A stretch of 64,000 nucleotides of DNA, taken from NCBI RefSeq assembly GCF_040183065.1, contig NC_091131.1:9247501-9311500 (forward strand). Direction: 5' to 3'. Below are positions 53,186-64,000 of this stretch, piece after piece. This DNA comes from Periplaneta americana. Taxonomy: Eukaryota; Arthropoda; Insecta; Blattodea; Blattidae. Both the position numbers and the translations under genes were made by a program. The stretch's first letter is position 1. Every line of letters starts with the position of its first letter. The notes under the pieces are model-generated. The model saw only the letters and a program-made list of their open reading frames with translations, did no database searches and was not told the origin of the DNA.

Positions 53186-54513
53186 TGAATAAAAACAAAT
53201 AAATAAATAAATAACAAACAAACAAATAAATAAACAAGTAAATAAATAAATAAATAACAAACAAACAAACAAATAAATAAATAAACAAGTAAATAAATAA
53301 ATAAACAAACAAACAAACAAACAAACAAACAAACAAACAAACAAACAAACAAATAAATAAATAAATAAGTAGATAGGTACCGTAAATAAATAAATAATCA
53401 AATAAATAAATAAACAAATACATATATAAATAAACAAATAAAAAATAAACAATAAACAAATAAAAAATAAACAAATAAATAAAAAAACAAATAAATTAAA
53501 AAAGATAAGTAAGTAAATATAAAATAAATAAACTAATAAACCAACAACAAGAAATAAATAAACAAGAAAATACATAAAAAGATAAATAATCAAATAAATA
53601 AATATATACATAAATATACAAAAAATAATAAAAATGAACAAAAATACACAAATAAACAAAGCACAAATAAATAAATAAATAAACAACAAATAAAAATAAA
53701 TAAGGAAACAAATATATAACCAAATAAAAAAATAAATATATAAATAAATAAAGAAATAAATAATTTTAAAAATAAAGAAGTGAACAAAAATAAACAAAGA
53801 AAATGAACAAATAAATAAGTATATAAATAGATAGGTATATAAATAAATAAATAAACTAATCAACAAACAATAAATAAACAAAATAAATGAATAAATAGAG
53901 AAATAAGTAAATAATCAAATAAATATAAAATAAATTGTTAGGAAAGTAAACAGATAAACAAACAAAAATAAATAAACAAATATATAACTAAATAAACAAA
54001 TAAGTATATGAATAAATAAACAAATAAATAATTTTAAAAATAAATAAGTGAACAAAAATAAATAAAAATGAAGAAATAAATAAGTAAATAAATAGGTAGA
54101 TAAATAAATAAATAAATAAATAAATAAACTAATAAACAAACAAGAAACAATAAAAAAAATAAATGAATAAATAAACAAATAACCAAATAAACAAATATAT
54201 AAATAAATATACAAATAAATAATTAAAAATAAATAAAAACAAACAATAAGTAAATGAGTAAATAAACAAATAAATATATAAATAAATACCCAAATAAATA
54301 ATTAAAAATAAATAAAAAACAAACAATAAATAAGTAAGTAAATAAATAAATAAGTAAACAAATAAATAAGTAAATAAATAAATAAATAAGTAAATAAATA
54401 AGTATTTAAATAATTAAATAAGCAAATAAATAAATAAGTAAATAAATAAGTAAGTAAATAAATAAGTAAATAAATAAGTAAGTAAATAAATAAGTAAATA
54501 AATAAATAAATAA
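53186..54513 (+). repeat. 1.3-kb (AAAT)n/(AAAC)n tract
   Basis: Purine-only A-rich plus strand of AAAT, AAAC and AAGT units, purest at about 53300-53350 (AAAC) and 54300-54513 (AAAT/AAGT). The long minus-strand frames read only Tyr/Leu/Phe/Ile/Cys-rich repeats and are not genes. Confidence 0.95.
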
Positions 54514-55265
54514 ATTCCACTTGATTTAAAGTCGGGTTAGTAGCGAACAACGTGCCTATAATGCATTTTGCTTGTAGGCTACTCAACGTGATAACAGGAA
54601 GTAACTCCGCAGGCGATTGAATTCATGAGATAATGTTTTTTCCTCCTGGCTCATTATTGCCTTAAATTTATTGACCCAACACCTTAAATTCAAGGCAGAC
54701 GTCGCTTGCTACACAAAAGGTTTCCTTCCTTGAATTAGACTTCAAGGACTCCTGTTGAAGCTTTAACTGCGATGTTATTCTCTCTGACATCAACGCCTAC
54801 CAGCATTAATTCTTGGTTGTCATTACAGAATGCAATGAAGAGGTGGTGTGCTGAATGACTAATCTTACGCCCACTATGTTCTTTCGTATTCAGCTAAAAT
54901 TAATACCAACAGCTTTTAAAAGTGAAGGTGAAAATCTTCGGACATCACACACATTAATCACTTCTTCCAAAATACACAGTTTTTTTTTCTTCAGCTACGA
55001 TCATTGATCACAATCCTGGCAAAGTTTAGATCAGCTGACTGTCCATATTCTTAGTTACTTTTAAGTACTTCCTCATTGTACGATTATAAAGAAATAATGA
55101 GATGATGCAAAAATGTGTTTCGTGTTTTACGCGGAAGCACACGTTTTCAACATCCAGATACCAACAAAGTGTTTTGGGCAAGCCGTCTGTCTTCTTTCTG
55201 TTAATTCGTTTACAGTGCATGGTCATTAATTAAGTTAGAAATATTACTTTTGTGGATTGCAGAAT
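54514..55265. other. Unannotated stretch
   Basis: No gene or repeat recognised. Confidence 0.45.
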
Positions 55266-55521
55266 ATTTTTAACTGGTTATTTAACGACGCTGTATCAAC
55301 TACTGGGTTATTTAGCGTCAATGGAATTGGTGATAGCAAGATGGTATTTGGCGAGATGGCGCCAAACATTTACCATACATTACCTGACATTCGCCTTACG
55401 GTTGAGAAAACCTCGGAAAAGGCCAACCAGGTAATCAGACCAAATGGAAATCGAATCCACTCCCGAGCGCAACTCGGGATCAGCAGGAAAACGCTCTACC
55501 GCCTGAGCTACGCCGGTAGCT
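55266..55521 (-). mobile_element. SINE-2, diverged
   Basis: Head end AGCTACCGGCGTAGCTCAGG, body with CCTGGTTGGCC and GAGGTTTTCTCAACCGTAAG, 3' stem-loop GACGCT..AGCGTC with TTAAATAACC. The B-box is altered (GGATTCGATTTCC). No clear TSD. Confidence 0.8.
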
Positions 55522-55739
55522 AGAGAAATTTGACGTAATGTATGAAACGTAAGATTATTTTTTAATTTAGGTGCTTATTAAATTGTCCAAAAGTTAATAT
55601 TCTACCATCAGGGTAATAAAGTTCTACCCTGAGCAAATGCATTATTCAATAAGTATCGATGTGATACCTATCGGATATTGAAGAATGTGATTCCAAAACT
55701 AGCTCAGTTCCGCTCACCTTTTTTTTTGATTTATACATA

Positions 55740-56721
55740 CTTACTTACTGGCTTTTAAGGAACCCGGAGGTTCATTGCCGCCCTCACATAAGCCCGCCAT
55801 TCGTCCCTATCCTGAGCAAGATTAATCCAGTCTTTATCATCATATCCCACCTCCCTCAAATCGATTTTAATATTATCTTCCCATCTACGTCTCGGCCTCC
55901 CCAAAGCTCTTTTCCCCTCCGGCCTCCCAACTAACACTCTATATGCATTTCTGGATTCGCCCATACGTGTTACATGCCCTGCCCATCTCAAACGTCTGGA
56001 TTTAATGTTCCTAATTATGTCAGGTGAAGAATACAATGCGTGCAGTTCTGCTTTGTGTAACTTTCTCCATTCTCCTGTAACTTCATCCCTCTCAGCCCCA
56101 AATATTTTCCTAAGCACCTTATTCTCAAACACCCTTAACCAATGTTCCTCTCTTGAAGTGAGAGTGCAAGTTTCACAACCATACAGAAGAACCGGTAATA
56201 ACTGTTTTATAAATTCTAACTTTTTAGATTTTTTGACAGCAGACTAGATGATAAAAGCTTCTCAACCGAATAATAACAGGCATTTTCCATATTTATTCTG
56301 TATTTAATTTCCTCCCTACTATCATTTATATTTGTTACTGTTCCTCTCAGGTATTTGAATTTTTCCACCTCTTCAAAGGATAAATTTCCAGTTTTTATAT
56401 TTCCATTTCGTACAATATTCTCGTCACGTGACATAATCATATACTTTGTCTCTTCGGGTTTTGTTTCCAAACCTATTTCTTTACATGCTTCCAGTAAAAT
56501 TCCCATATTTTCCCTAATAGTTCGTGGATTTTCTCCTAGCATATTCAAGTCATCCGCATAGACAAGCAGCTGATGTAATCCGTTCAATTCCAAACCCTCT
56601 CTGTTATCCTGGACTTCCCTAATGGCATATTCTAGAGCAAAGTTAAAAAGTAAAGGTGGTAGTGCATCTCCTTGCTTTAGCCCACAGTGAATTGGAAACG
56701 CATCTGACAGAAACTCACTTA
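55740..56721 (-). pseudogene. RT-A reverse transcriptase copy, 13-bp TSD, one frameshift
   Basis: TSD TGATTTATACATA at 55727-55739 and 56722-56734. Minus-strand coding from 56721: [60 protein letters not shown] (YADD intact), [15 protein letters not shown]. Near 56196 a two-base loss plus small changes break the frame; it resumes [59 protein letters not shown] and [14 protein letters not shown]. With the 44.7-kb copy it is the most complete RT-A here. Endonuclease and fingers missing. Confidence 0.85.
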
Positions 56722-56734
56722 TGATTTATACATA

Positions 56735-57727
56735 TATATTTTAAGCTTGTTTTCTTCCAAAACAACGCCAATCCTTGTCTAAAAGTTTGTGTTATTGTGC
56801 ATGTCACTTGAAAAACTCTCTCAGTCCGTAGACCGGTGGGTAAAAGACTAGTCCAGTCCTTTGATAAAAATGGACTTAATGCGTTTTGGGATCATATTCT
56901 TCAATTGGAAGACTATGAGATGCCAGAATGATCTTAGCAGTCCATATCTGTACGCGTCGGCAGCCGACAGAGACGCAAATTCCCACTGAACGAGGCGTTG
57001 AATCGGTGTTCAGAGAAGATGCATCTTTGCAGCTTGCTTTCTCCTATACAAAAACTGTTGCTGAGGCAGAACAATGCGGCAGTTTTCGCTGCTTGGTTCC
57101 TCTGCATATAAATGGAACAAGACTGCGGAAGTCTCCGCTGATCGCTTCCTTAATAATCGCCGTCAAGCGATCTTCCTGCGTTTTGTTAACCTTCGAATAG
57201 CTCCGAACACCAGTCCATAATTTTCTTTCCGGTTGATTTGTTATACTAACGAAAAATTTCATTTACGTTCGCGCATGCACCTCAATTTCTGCCCTGTGGA
57301 AATTCTCACTTTCTCGAATTTTGCACAACTTTATATTCGTTTCAGTAATTTAACAAAATTTTGTGTATACATATGTATTCTTGTATGAGTTGTCGCCACC
57401 CTCATTGAATAATCAACGACTCTAAGCAGCCATACTGTAAATATCTATTAATTTGACTATTACACTTTTACTACGTCATACTACTTTTGACCAATAAAAC
57501 GGTACGAAAGGACGTATTTCAACCAATCATGGCTGCTTATCGCAGCGTCCGTAGCTTTTGTTTAATTTTATCGCGTCCCTAGCATTTGTTTCTTTGTTTG
57601 CCAACATTTCAAACTGCACTGGTCTCGACGTCAAAAAACAAAAAAATTACAAACCACTCCAGTCGATGCACAGCACTTTCAAATTTCGTTTCTCTATATA
57701 TTTCATATTTTATGTTACAATTACTAG
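56735..57727. other. Unannotated stretch
   Basis: About 1 kb, part of it GC-richer (56930-57200) with a 90-codon plus-strand frame of ordinary composition but no recognised family; not called. Confidence 0.4.
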
Positions 57728-57729
57728 CA

Positions 57730-57842
<113 letters not shown>

Positions 57843-58967
57843 AATATGACTCGCATTGGCATTCAAGAACAAGAATTAATAAAGATCACTGGTCATACCT
57901 ATGCATCTTCTCTGAAATCCTATTTACAAATAAATGAAGGGCACCATTCGGAAATCCTGAATAAGTTGAGGGATACACCATGCACATCAACGAGTTCACT
58001 TCTTTTACGCACACGTCTAATATAAAACACTGACACCAACCACTAAAACATTCAAATTTGAAAATTGTACTTTCAATAATTGTTTCTTTTAAAATTATTC
58101 GTGTTTATTTTTATGTCATCATCATTAATTAAAACTTTTATTGTTTATTTCATCATCCCTAATTAAAACTTTTCTAACACTTGTTTATATTATTTAGGTT
58201 ATGTTATAGCTTCTGCTACATGATATTATGGATAGTCACGTATCAGAGATTGTTTAATACTAAGATTTATTGAAAATCATCTGTCAAGTGACGTTGATTA
58301 CTGGGATCCGGATGATTGAAGTGGAATGCAACTGTTTTAATAAAAATGAAATTTAATCAACAAAGCTTTCTTGACTAGTAACCGTCTACCCTCTTCAGTC
58401 CCGAATTTATATTTGTTTTTAAATTGAAAAAAATATATATATACATAATCATTCTGGGGTTACAAAAATCCCAAATCAAGTCTTCACAGAAAATCAAATT
58501 TTGGGGCAATTTTGACTCTTAGTGCTCCAAAATTTTAATTCTAACTTATAAATCTGGTATAGAAATGTTACAAAAGTGATACTCTTCATTTCTATCAAAT
58601 TTAATTATTCAAAAATTCAAAAGTATCCAAGATACTACAAAAAAATTAAAATATAATTATGTATAGTATGCGCTACAATAGGACTGAGGAGGCTACAGAG
58701 TTCAATGAAGATTCCATAGTTGGAACACCTGATAACAAGAAAACTGCCATCTAGCATGCATCTAGCGTAATATTTGTAATGTTGAGATGGTACAATAATA
58801 CATTTCAAGACAGTTGTATTTTCGTAAGCCAATTAATATTTTATTGTATTAGAGTACTTCGTTACTTCTAATCTTTATATACTTTCTTCTAATCGTGTAA
58901 TAGTCAATTAAATCCCACTCGAGTTTTGATTTTCTCTAGATAAATCAAAACCTCTAGTGAGATTACT
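57843..58967. other. Unannotated AT-rich stretch
   Basis: Nothing recognised over 1.1 kb. Confidence 0.45.
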
Positions 58968-58973
58968 GTTGAT

Positions 58974-59127
58974 AAAAAATCGTTCCAGCACCGGGAATCG
59001 AACCCGAGACCTCTCAGCTGTGCACGCTGAGCGCTCTTTCCATCTGAGCCATACCGGGACACGATCCACGGTGCCGGCCGAACTCGTCTCATTGTATTAT
59101 CATCGGCCGGTGTCGGAACGAATTTTT
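58974..59127 (-). mobile_element. tRNA-like foldback, third type
   Basis: Inverted ends AAAATCGTTCCAGCACCGG (58975) and CCGGTGTCGGAACGAATTTT (59107). The minus strand carries a tRNA-like module with anticodon arm TCAGC-GTGCACA-GCTGA and B-box GGTTCGATTCCC. No TSD found. Related to the palindrome at 59.6 kb by its GTTCCGGCACCG end. Confidence 0.6.
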
Positions 59128-59154
59128 CTCAAATTAATAGAAAATGTTTTGTTT

Positions 59155-59403
59155 TTCGATTCGTTATTTAACGACGCTCTATCAACTGAGCAATTATCTA
59201 ACGTCAGTTTAATTGGGAATATCGAGATGATATTTTTGACAGATGAATCTTACCATGAGGATTTTCATTTTATAATCAGAAAAAAAAAATGTAAAAAAAA
59301 TATGCAACTAGGGTATCAGCCCAAGCAAGATTCAAACGCACGCCCAAATGCAACTTACAAGCACGAGTCCAGCTCACTACAACTAGATAACACTGGTGGC
59401 ATG
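59155..59403 (-). mobile_element. SINE-2, heavily decayed
   Basis: 3' domain CGTTATTTAACGACGCTCTA and head end ACACTGGTGGCAT remain; the middle is barely alignable. Confidence 0.55.
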
Positions 59404-59627
59404 GAATTCTGTATGCAGAATAAAATCCTGACAATACTAGTTGTAGAATTTTGACTTTATTCAATTGTTCACAAAAAAATGCTGTTTTGTATGACGTGAA
59501 TATAGGACAACGACCTACGAAACTTTTCTTTCGTTCAGAGGAGGGCTATGCTAAAGAGTTCTGACGTTGAATTTTTCTGCTTAGCACTCGGGAAAAATTG
59601 AGACAAACATTGCAAGATTGCCCCTTA

Positions 59628-59758
59628 AGATACCAATTATTGGAGAAAAATTCGTTCCGGCACCGAGAATCGAACCCAGGACCTCTCAGCTATGCTCGAT
59701 GAGGTCCTGGGTTCGACTCTCTGTGCCGGAACGAATTTTTCTCCAATAATAGGTATCT
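59628..59758. repeat. Near-perfect palindrome of a tRNA-like 3' half
   Basis: Arms 59628-59685 and 59701-59758 (58 bp each, three or four mismatches) around a 15-bp spacer. Each arm holds GAGGTCCTGGGTTCGA and TGCCGGAACGAATTTTTCTC, the same module as at 58974-59127. The symmetry extends past the module into AGATACC/GGTATCT. Confidence 0.85.
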
Positions 59759-59843
59759 ACATGTTGACTACTTATAGAAAGTAGTCTTGAATATTCAGTG
59801 AGGATGGCGAGGCGTCATATATGAATATGTATGCTGTTGTTTT

Positions 59844-60190
59844 CTAATGCCAGGCGTTTGACAATAAAGTCATTTGACCTCTTGCAGTCCAATATTTTTC
59901 AAAGATATTATCATGGTCAGCCACTGAAGCATACATTTTGAGGTGTTCCGAATCTATTTCTTGGTTTGAGTTGCACAATGGGCAGTTAGGGGACTGATAT
60001 ATTCCAATTCTATGCAGGCCTGTTGCCAATCTAAATGCAGCTACAGACGATTTTCGTGGTAAATCGGGAATTAACTGTGGATTATGATGCAGAGAGTTCC
60101 ATTTTTTCCCTTGAGATTGTGTTATCAAATTTTGTTTGTTGAAGTCTAAGTATGTAGATTTAATAAATCTTTTCACAGAGTAATATGTAA
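59844..60190 (-). pseudogene. C-terminal zinc-knuckle region of an RNase H-bearing non-LTR polyprotein
   Basis: Minus-strand frame: QGKKWNSLHHNPQLIPDLPR, KSSVAAFRLATGLHRIGIYQ, SPNCPLCNSNQEIDSEHLKM, then DHDNIFEKYWTARGQMTLLS. Pattern LPRxxxVxxxRLxTGH, then CPLC-x8-H-x4-C is the post-RNase-H zinc knuckle found at the C-terminus of several insect LINE families. Here the last Cys is Tyr (HLKMY), and residues between ATG and LHRIG are deleted compared with the family pattern. The region upstream is missing. Different from RT-A and RT-B. Confidence 0.6.
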
Positions 60191-60221
60191 CAATCACGAA
60201 CAGCATAAACGTTTCACACAA

Positions 60222-61285
60222 TTATAGGAATTAAATGAATCCCCCGTCACTTTCAGTGCTGTTATATCCAGAGCCATAGCGAAGACAGAAGTAGGAAATA
60301 CCGGTCTTTGTCCGGGCGCTGGTCTTGCCACAGAACTCGACACTCCTTCCACCTTGTGCAACAGACTCGTCCTTGTGGGTTTGTTTACATGCTATTGACG
60401 TTGGGGCTTCTCCTAGATTTGGAGACAGTTGTCGTTCAACACAAGGGACTTTCCAAGACTCGAGTGTTTGAACGAGTTGGTTACTGAATAACACTCAATC
60501 TTTAAGGTACAGTCACACATCTCCACTTTTCAGCGCTGCAGTACACAACAATGCGTGCTGCGGCGTGCGGTTACCGATCCAACAGCCATTAAATTTTCTT
60601 GTTACGAGTACATTTAACGAGAATACAAGCGAACAGCAGTCCCAGGTTATATTCGCAGCACTTGCGGCGATTGCGAGCAGTGTTGCCAACCAAATGTGTC
60701 GTTAATACCTTGTCTTGTTTGCAAGTATTCAATATTTGAAGCGACGAAAATAAATTAATGATTTATAATAAAGTAATAAAGGCTAGTTGGGATTTCACGA
60801 TCTATGATCGGGTCAGAAACCCTGATATAACTGATATTTAACCCTTGCGGTGAATTTCGGTCAAGTCCGGAGGGCCTAATTAGTCAAGTCCACTCTCCTC
60901 ACCTCCACACTGGACCCCCTCAGATCTTTTAAGATGCAAAAGAGAGAGTGGCGTGCGGAAAGCAACGGGAAGCTACCGCATTTATCTTTCCCAAGAAAAA
61001 CTGCAAAGAGGAAGGCAGAAAATAAGAGAGACTAGAGAATGCTGGGTGTGCACTGAAAGCCCTGTCCTTGGTCAGAACAGTGTGTGTGTACATGTAACCA
61101 AAGGGTCATTAAAAGTACGTATGAAATTTCTGACTATTTCACCGTAAATGGTAGAGAAATAAAAGGAACTCGTAGAGAAATAAAAGACAGTATCTGTTTT
61201 GTATGTTCAGAAGGAATTAGTATTTATTTATTGAAATAAAAGAAGTGGCTTGTGAATTCTGGTGTTTTCATAGTCTAATAAGTAG
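60222..61285. other. Unannotated stretch
   Basis: AAGGTACAGTCACACATC near 60507 resembles the complement of GACGTGTGACCAGGCCTTAG near 62380 and may be MITE debris; otherwise nothing. Confidence 0.35.
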
Positions 61286-61299
61286 GTACGTACGTACAC

Positions 61300-61356
61300 A
61301 TACATACATACATACATACATACATACATACATACATACATACATACATACATACA
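61300..61356 (+). repeat. (CATA)n microsatellite
   Basis: About 14 units directly abutting a SINE-1. Confidence 0.95.
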
Positions 61357-61626
61357 GTCCACACCTGTAGAGTAACGGTCAGTGCGTATGGACGTGAAAC
61401 CAGGTGGCCCGGGTTCGATTCCCGGTCGGGGCAAGTTACCTGGTTGAGGTTTTTTCCGGGGTTTTCCCTCAACCCAATACGAGCAAATGCTGGGTAACTT
61501 TCGATGCTGGACCCCGGACTCATTTCACCGGCATTATCACCTTCAGCTCATTCAGACGCTAAATAACCTTAGATGTTGATAAACGTCGTAAAATAACCTA
61601 CTGAAATAAAAAATAAAAAAATAAAA
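61357..61626 (+). mobile_element. SINE-1 inside a (CATA)n microsatellite
   Basis: Head GTCCACACCTGTAGAGTAAC, B-box GGTTCGATTCCC, full body, 3' stem-loop and AAAATAAAA tail, followed again by ATACATACATAC. Confidence 0.9.
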
Positions 61627-62504
61627 TACATACATACATTAGTCGCAAAAAAAAACCTCCGCATTCACAAGATAGCGAGTAATGTATTGAAATTGTTGTA
61701 GTTTCTACTGCTGAAGTAGCCCATTTCGAAAACCATTAGAAAATAAGCTGGTAAAGTTCATGTTCTGGGAATAATAAGTTAATTAAGTAGTAAAATATCG
61801 CTGCAATCGAAAAGTATTGGGAATACATTTGAATAAGGAACAAAAAAAAAATCCTTCCCAGGCAGGATTCGAACCACAGAAGTCTTAGTTACCAGTCTAT
61901 CGTGCTGTCACTGTGAACAAGGCTTTGAAATCACCTACAAGGGTCGGTTCGGTTTTTTTGCCACTACTGTACATACATACATACATACATACATAAAATA
62001 CGTTCCTCATAAAATGTTAATAAAATCACTGATCTTGATGACGTATTTCACAAAGGAGATTGTTCGTAATGCTATGTTGTTTTCTATTTAATATACAGAA
62101 TATCAATTGTCTGATTCAGAGCAACCTGCGTTTTATATTTATTACTCTCAAAATATTATACATCTTGAACCAACTAACCACAAAATGCACTGAAAAATGA
62201 ACACAGTTGTAAAACCCATCACAGCAGCATCTTGTGTGTGAACAAGCTCGCAACTTCCTGTTGCAGCGGAACAGTTACGCAGCACAAGAAATAGCGCTCT
62301 GCAAGATGCTTTTGTTTTTATACGAACAAGACGCGCTTTTGCAAGTGTAGATATTAAAAAGAACTGCAGTGTAAGTAGCGACGTGTGACCAGGCCTTAGA
62401 GTCCTGGCTGACATTACCATTGTCTATCTAATATTACTGTAGCCTTCAACATAAAAGGATTACTATTTCCCACGCTAGGTTAGGCCTACTCCCCTCCGAG
62501 TTGT
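61627..62504. other. Mostly unannotated; tRNA-like scrap at 61858-61921
   Basis: On the minus strand GGTTCGAATCCTGCCTGGGA is a B-box with acceptor-like end, but no complete cloverleaf. (CATA)n at 61968-61995. Confidence 0.4.
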
Positions 62505-62585
62505 TCTAGTTCTCGGCAGTTCAGTGGGTAGCATGCTTGTGGATTACCATTACATCTGAGGTTCACAGGTTCAAACCTTCTGACA
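62505..62585 (+). other. tRNA-like SINE-head remnant
   Basis: CTCGGCAGTTCAGTGGGTAG then GGTTCACAGGTTCAAACC: A- and B-box spacing fits a decayed tRNA-derived head. No body recognised. Confidence 0.4.
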
Positions 62586-62719
62586 ATGATGTATTTTAAG
62601 GGCGATATTAATCATTAGCATGACGTCATTTTGAAAAATATGGAAGCAGTGAATCCCGTATCGTAAAGTACATTTGCGACTAATAAAACAACGGAAATGA
62701 GAGTCCTGCAGGCATAGTT

Positions 62720-62832
62720 AAAGGCTGGTTCACAATAAACCGGGAACGAGAACCAGAATGAAAACGAGAAGCAGAGGACGTGAATATAAAAATTTTTGAT
62801 TCACAATAAACCGAGAACGTAGACGACTATGC
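62720..62832 (+). mobile_element. MITE fragment J, second copy
   Basis: AAAGGCTGGTTCACAATAAA then CCGGGAACGAGAAC, with TTCACAATAAACCGAGAACG repeated 70 bp later. Matches the right end of 50448-50549. Confidence 0.5.
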
Positions 62833-63101
62833 ATATCGATATGCATGTCAATAACGATATGTAAAATCGATATTACGCATTCTGATGTTATTTGTGTATA
62901 TTTGACCAATGGCGTTCTCTCATGAGTACAAGGCAGCCAACATAAACACAGGTTAACCAACTTCGAAATTTCAACAGAAACATTTCATTAGGTACGGTAC
63001 TATAAATATGCTCATGCATCTTTATTATCACAACCTATTTTAAATCTATCATAACATAAAATAATTAGAGAATAAACATTTGTAATAGAACAAAAATTAA
63101 C
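62833..63101. other. Unannotated stretch
   Basis: Nothing recognised. Confidence 0.4.
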
Positions 63102-63113
63102 ACAACAGTAGTT

Positions 63114-63629
63114 GAATAATTTCAAGGGAAAAATTGTTCCGGGGCCGGGTATCGATCCCGGGACCTCTGGTTGAATGTACCAGCGCTCTGCCAACTGAGC
63201 TACCCGGGAACTCCACCCGACACCGTCTCAACTTTTCCCTTTATATCCACACAACTCGCGTGGGCTGACGAAGCGCCAGAGACCCACATCGAGTGCACAC
63301 AGACTGTGTGACTTGGAATTGTGGTTTTTTGTTAACGTACACAGTGACGCATATATTATACAAATCTAATCTTTCAGGTAAAGCTCCCTGTAAAGCAGAT
63401 TTGAATAATTTCATGGGAAAAATTGTTCCGGGGCCGGGTATCGATCCCGGGACCTCTGGTTGAACGTACCAGCGCTCTGCAACTGAGCTACCCGGGAACT
63501 CCACCTGACACCGTCTCTGGTACGTTCAACCAGAGGTCCCGGGATCGATACCCGGCCCCGGAACAATTTTTCCCTTGAAATTATTCAAATCTGCTTTACG
63601 GGGAGCCTCACCTGAAAGACTAGATTTGT
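63114..63629 (-). mobile_element. T1 tRNA-like foldback element, copy 3
   Basis: TSD ACAACAGTAGTT at 63102-63113 and 63630-63641. Antisense unit 1 (module 63136-63211), unit 2 exactly 289 bp later (module 63425-63499, one base short), then a flip at about 63518 to the sense half-module and out to GACTAGATTTGT. Same order as the 8.4-kb copy but clearly diverged, with its own flip point (CCGTCTC|TGGTACG). Confidence 0.85.
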
Positions 63630-63641
63630 ACAACAGTAGTT

Positions 63642-64000
63642 ATTGAATTGAAGCATGAATATGTAGTGTGTAATACAACCAATACAGTAATAAAATATGA
63701 TTCACTTACGATAGGTGTTCAAAGATGCAGCTATTGAAAGCCACGTATTCTCCTTCATTTTCTCATCTTTATACGAGGCGCGCCGCTTATCGTAAACGTG
63801 AGGATTTTCCTCAACACTCAATATTAGAATCTCGTCAAATAAAACTTGCTCTATGATGCAGAGCACAGAACAAAATAATGCATAGGTTATGTCACGGTCT
63901 TCTTGCTACAAAATATACGACGACAAAATAGCTTTTAGATAGCAATAGAATGAATCTAGTGGGCTGTGATCGGAAACGTGAACGCCAAAGTTGAAACTTG
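63642..64000. other. Unannotated stretch to window end
   Basis: Nothing recognised. Confidence 0.4.

Noticed and set aside
53142-54586. Several long minus-strand frames resembling membrane proteins
   Set aside because: Translations of an (AAAT/AAAC)n tract; hydrophobicity is an artefact of the repeat.
56928-57200. 90-codon plus-strand frame
   Set aside because: Ordinary composition but no recognisable motif, no splice context or conservation to judge; not enough to call a gene.
60222-60530. 87-codon minus-strand frame
   Set aside because: No motif and no continuity with the zinc-knuckle fragment beside it.

Overview
The window is eukaryotic, AT-rich and made almost entirely of repeats. It looks like insect intergenic DNA, most likely cockroach (Blattodea, Periplaneta-like). 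That assignment rests on remembered resemblance of the retrotransposon peptides ([27 protein letters not shown]) and tRNA-derived SINEs to cockroach sequence, not on a search. I found no host protein-coding gene, no canonical tRNA, no rRNA and no CRISPR. Every recognisable coding stretch is a transposase or reverse transcriptase (RT), nearly all broken.

Main components, using working names. (1) RT-A: non-LTR retrotransposon ending in GRPRRRW with a (TAAG)n tail; about ten 5'-truncated copies, several with perfect 12-13 bp target-site duplications (TSDs). The longest open copy is on the minus strand at 44.7-45.6 kb. (2) RT-B: a second non-LTR family whose 3' end carries a two-level hairpin followed by (ATT)n or AT-rich sequence; copies near 12-14, 20, 27, 30, 37.5, 38.6 and 44.4 kb. 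(3) Three tRNA-derived SINE types with different heads but one shared 3' stem-loop domain. (4) Mariner/Tc1 remnants (2.4, 5.5-6.2, 7.2-7.8, 11.1-11.6, 17.5-18.0, 34.7-35.5 kb). (5) Two hAT elements with perfect 8-bp TSDs (12.1-13.1 kb non-autonomous; 19.1-22.6 kb with split zinc-finger transposase). (6) TIR elements without coding capacity, including a ~1.1-kb TA-flanked family (TA-1.1: 9.8, 11.8, 15.0, 21.0 kb). (7) Satellites: a 73-bp array of 18 periods (23.3-24.7 kb), a ~124-bp array (48.9-50.4 kb), and kilobase tracts of GATA- and AAAT-type repeats.

Nesting is deep. 11.8-16.2 kb is a TA-1.1 element containing an RT-B copy, whose 3' hairpin tip took a hAT insertion, plus a second TA-1.1 copy. 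19.1-22.6 kb is a hAT that swallowed an RT-B copy and a TA-1.1 copy. 35.5-37.2 kb and 42.5-43.9 kb are large palindromic elements, each hosting a tRNA-like foldback.

The most interesting material is the tRNA-like foldback family T1 (8.4, 43.3 and 63.1 kb). Each copy has perfect 12-13 bp TSDs, the same two termini, an inversion at a different internal point, and a short hairpin whose stem changes on both sides between loci. A second family (T2, 36.3 kb) has the same architecture. I know of no described class that matches exactly; novelty is unproven without a repeat-library search.
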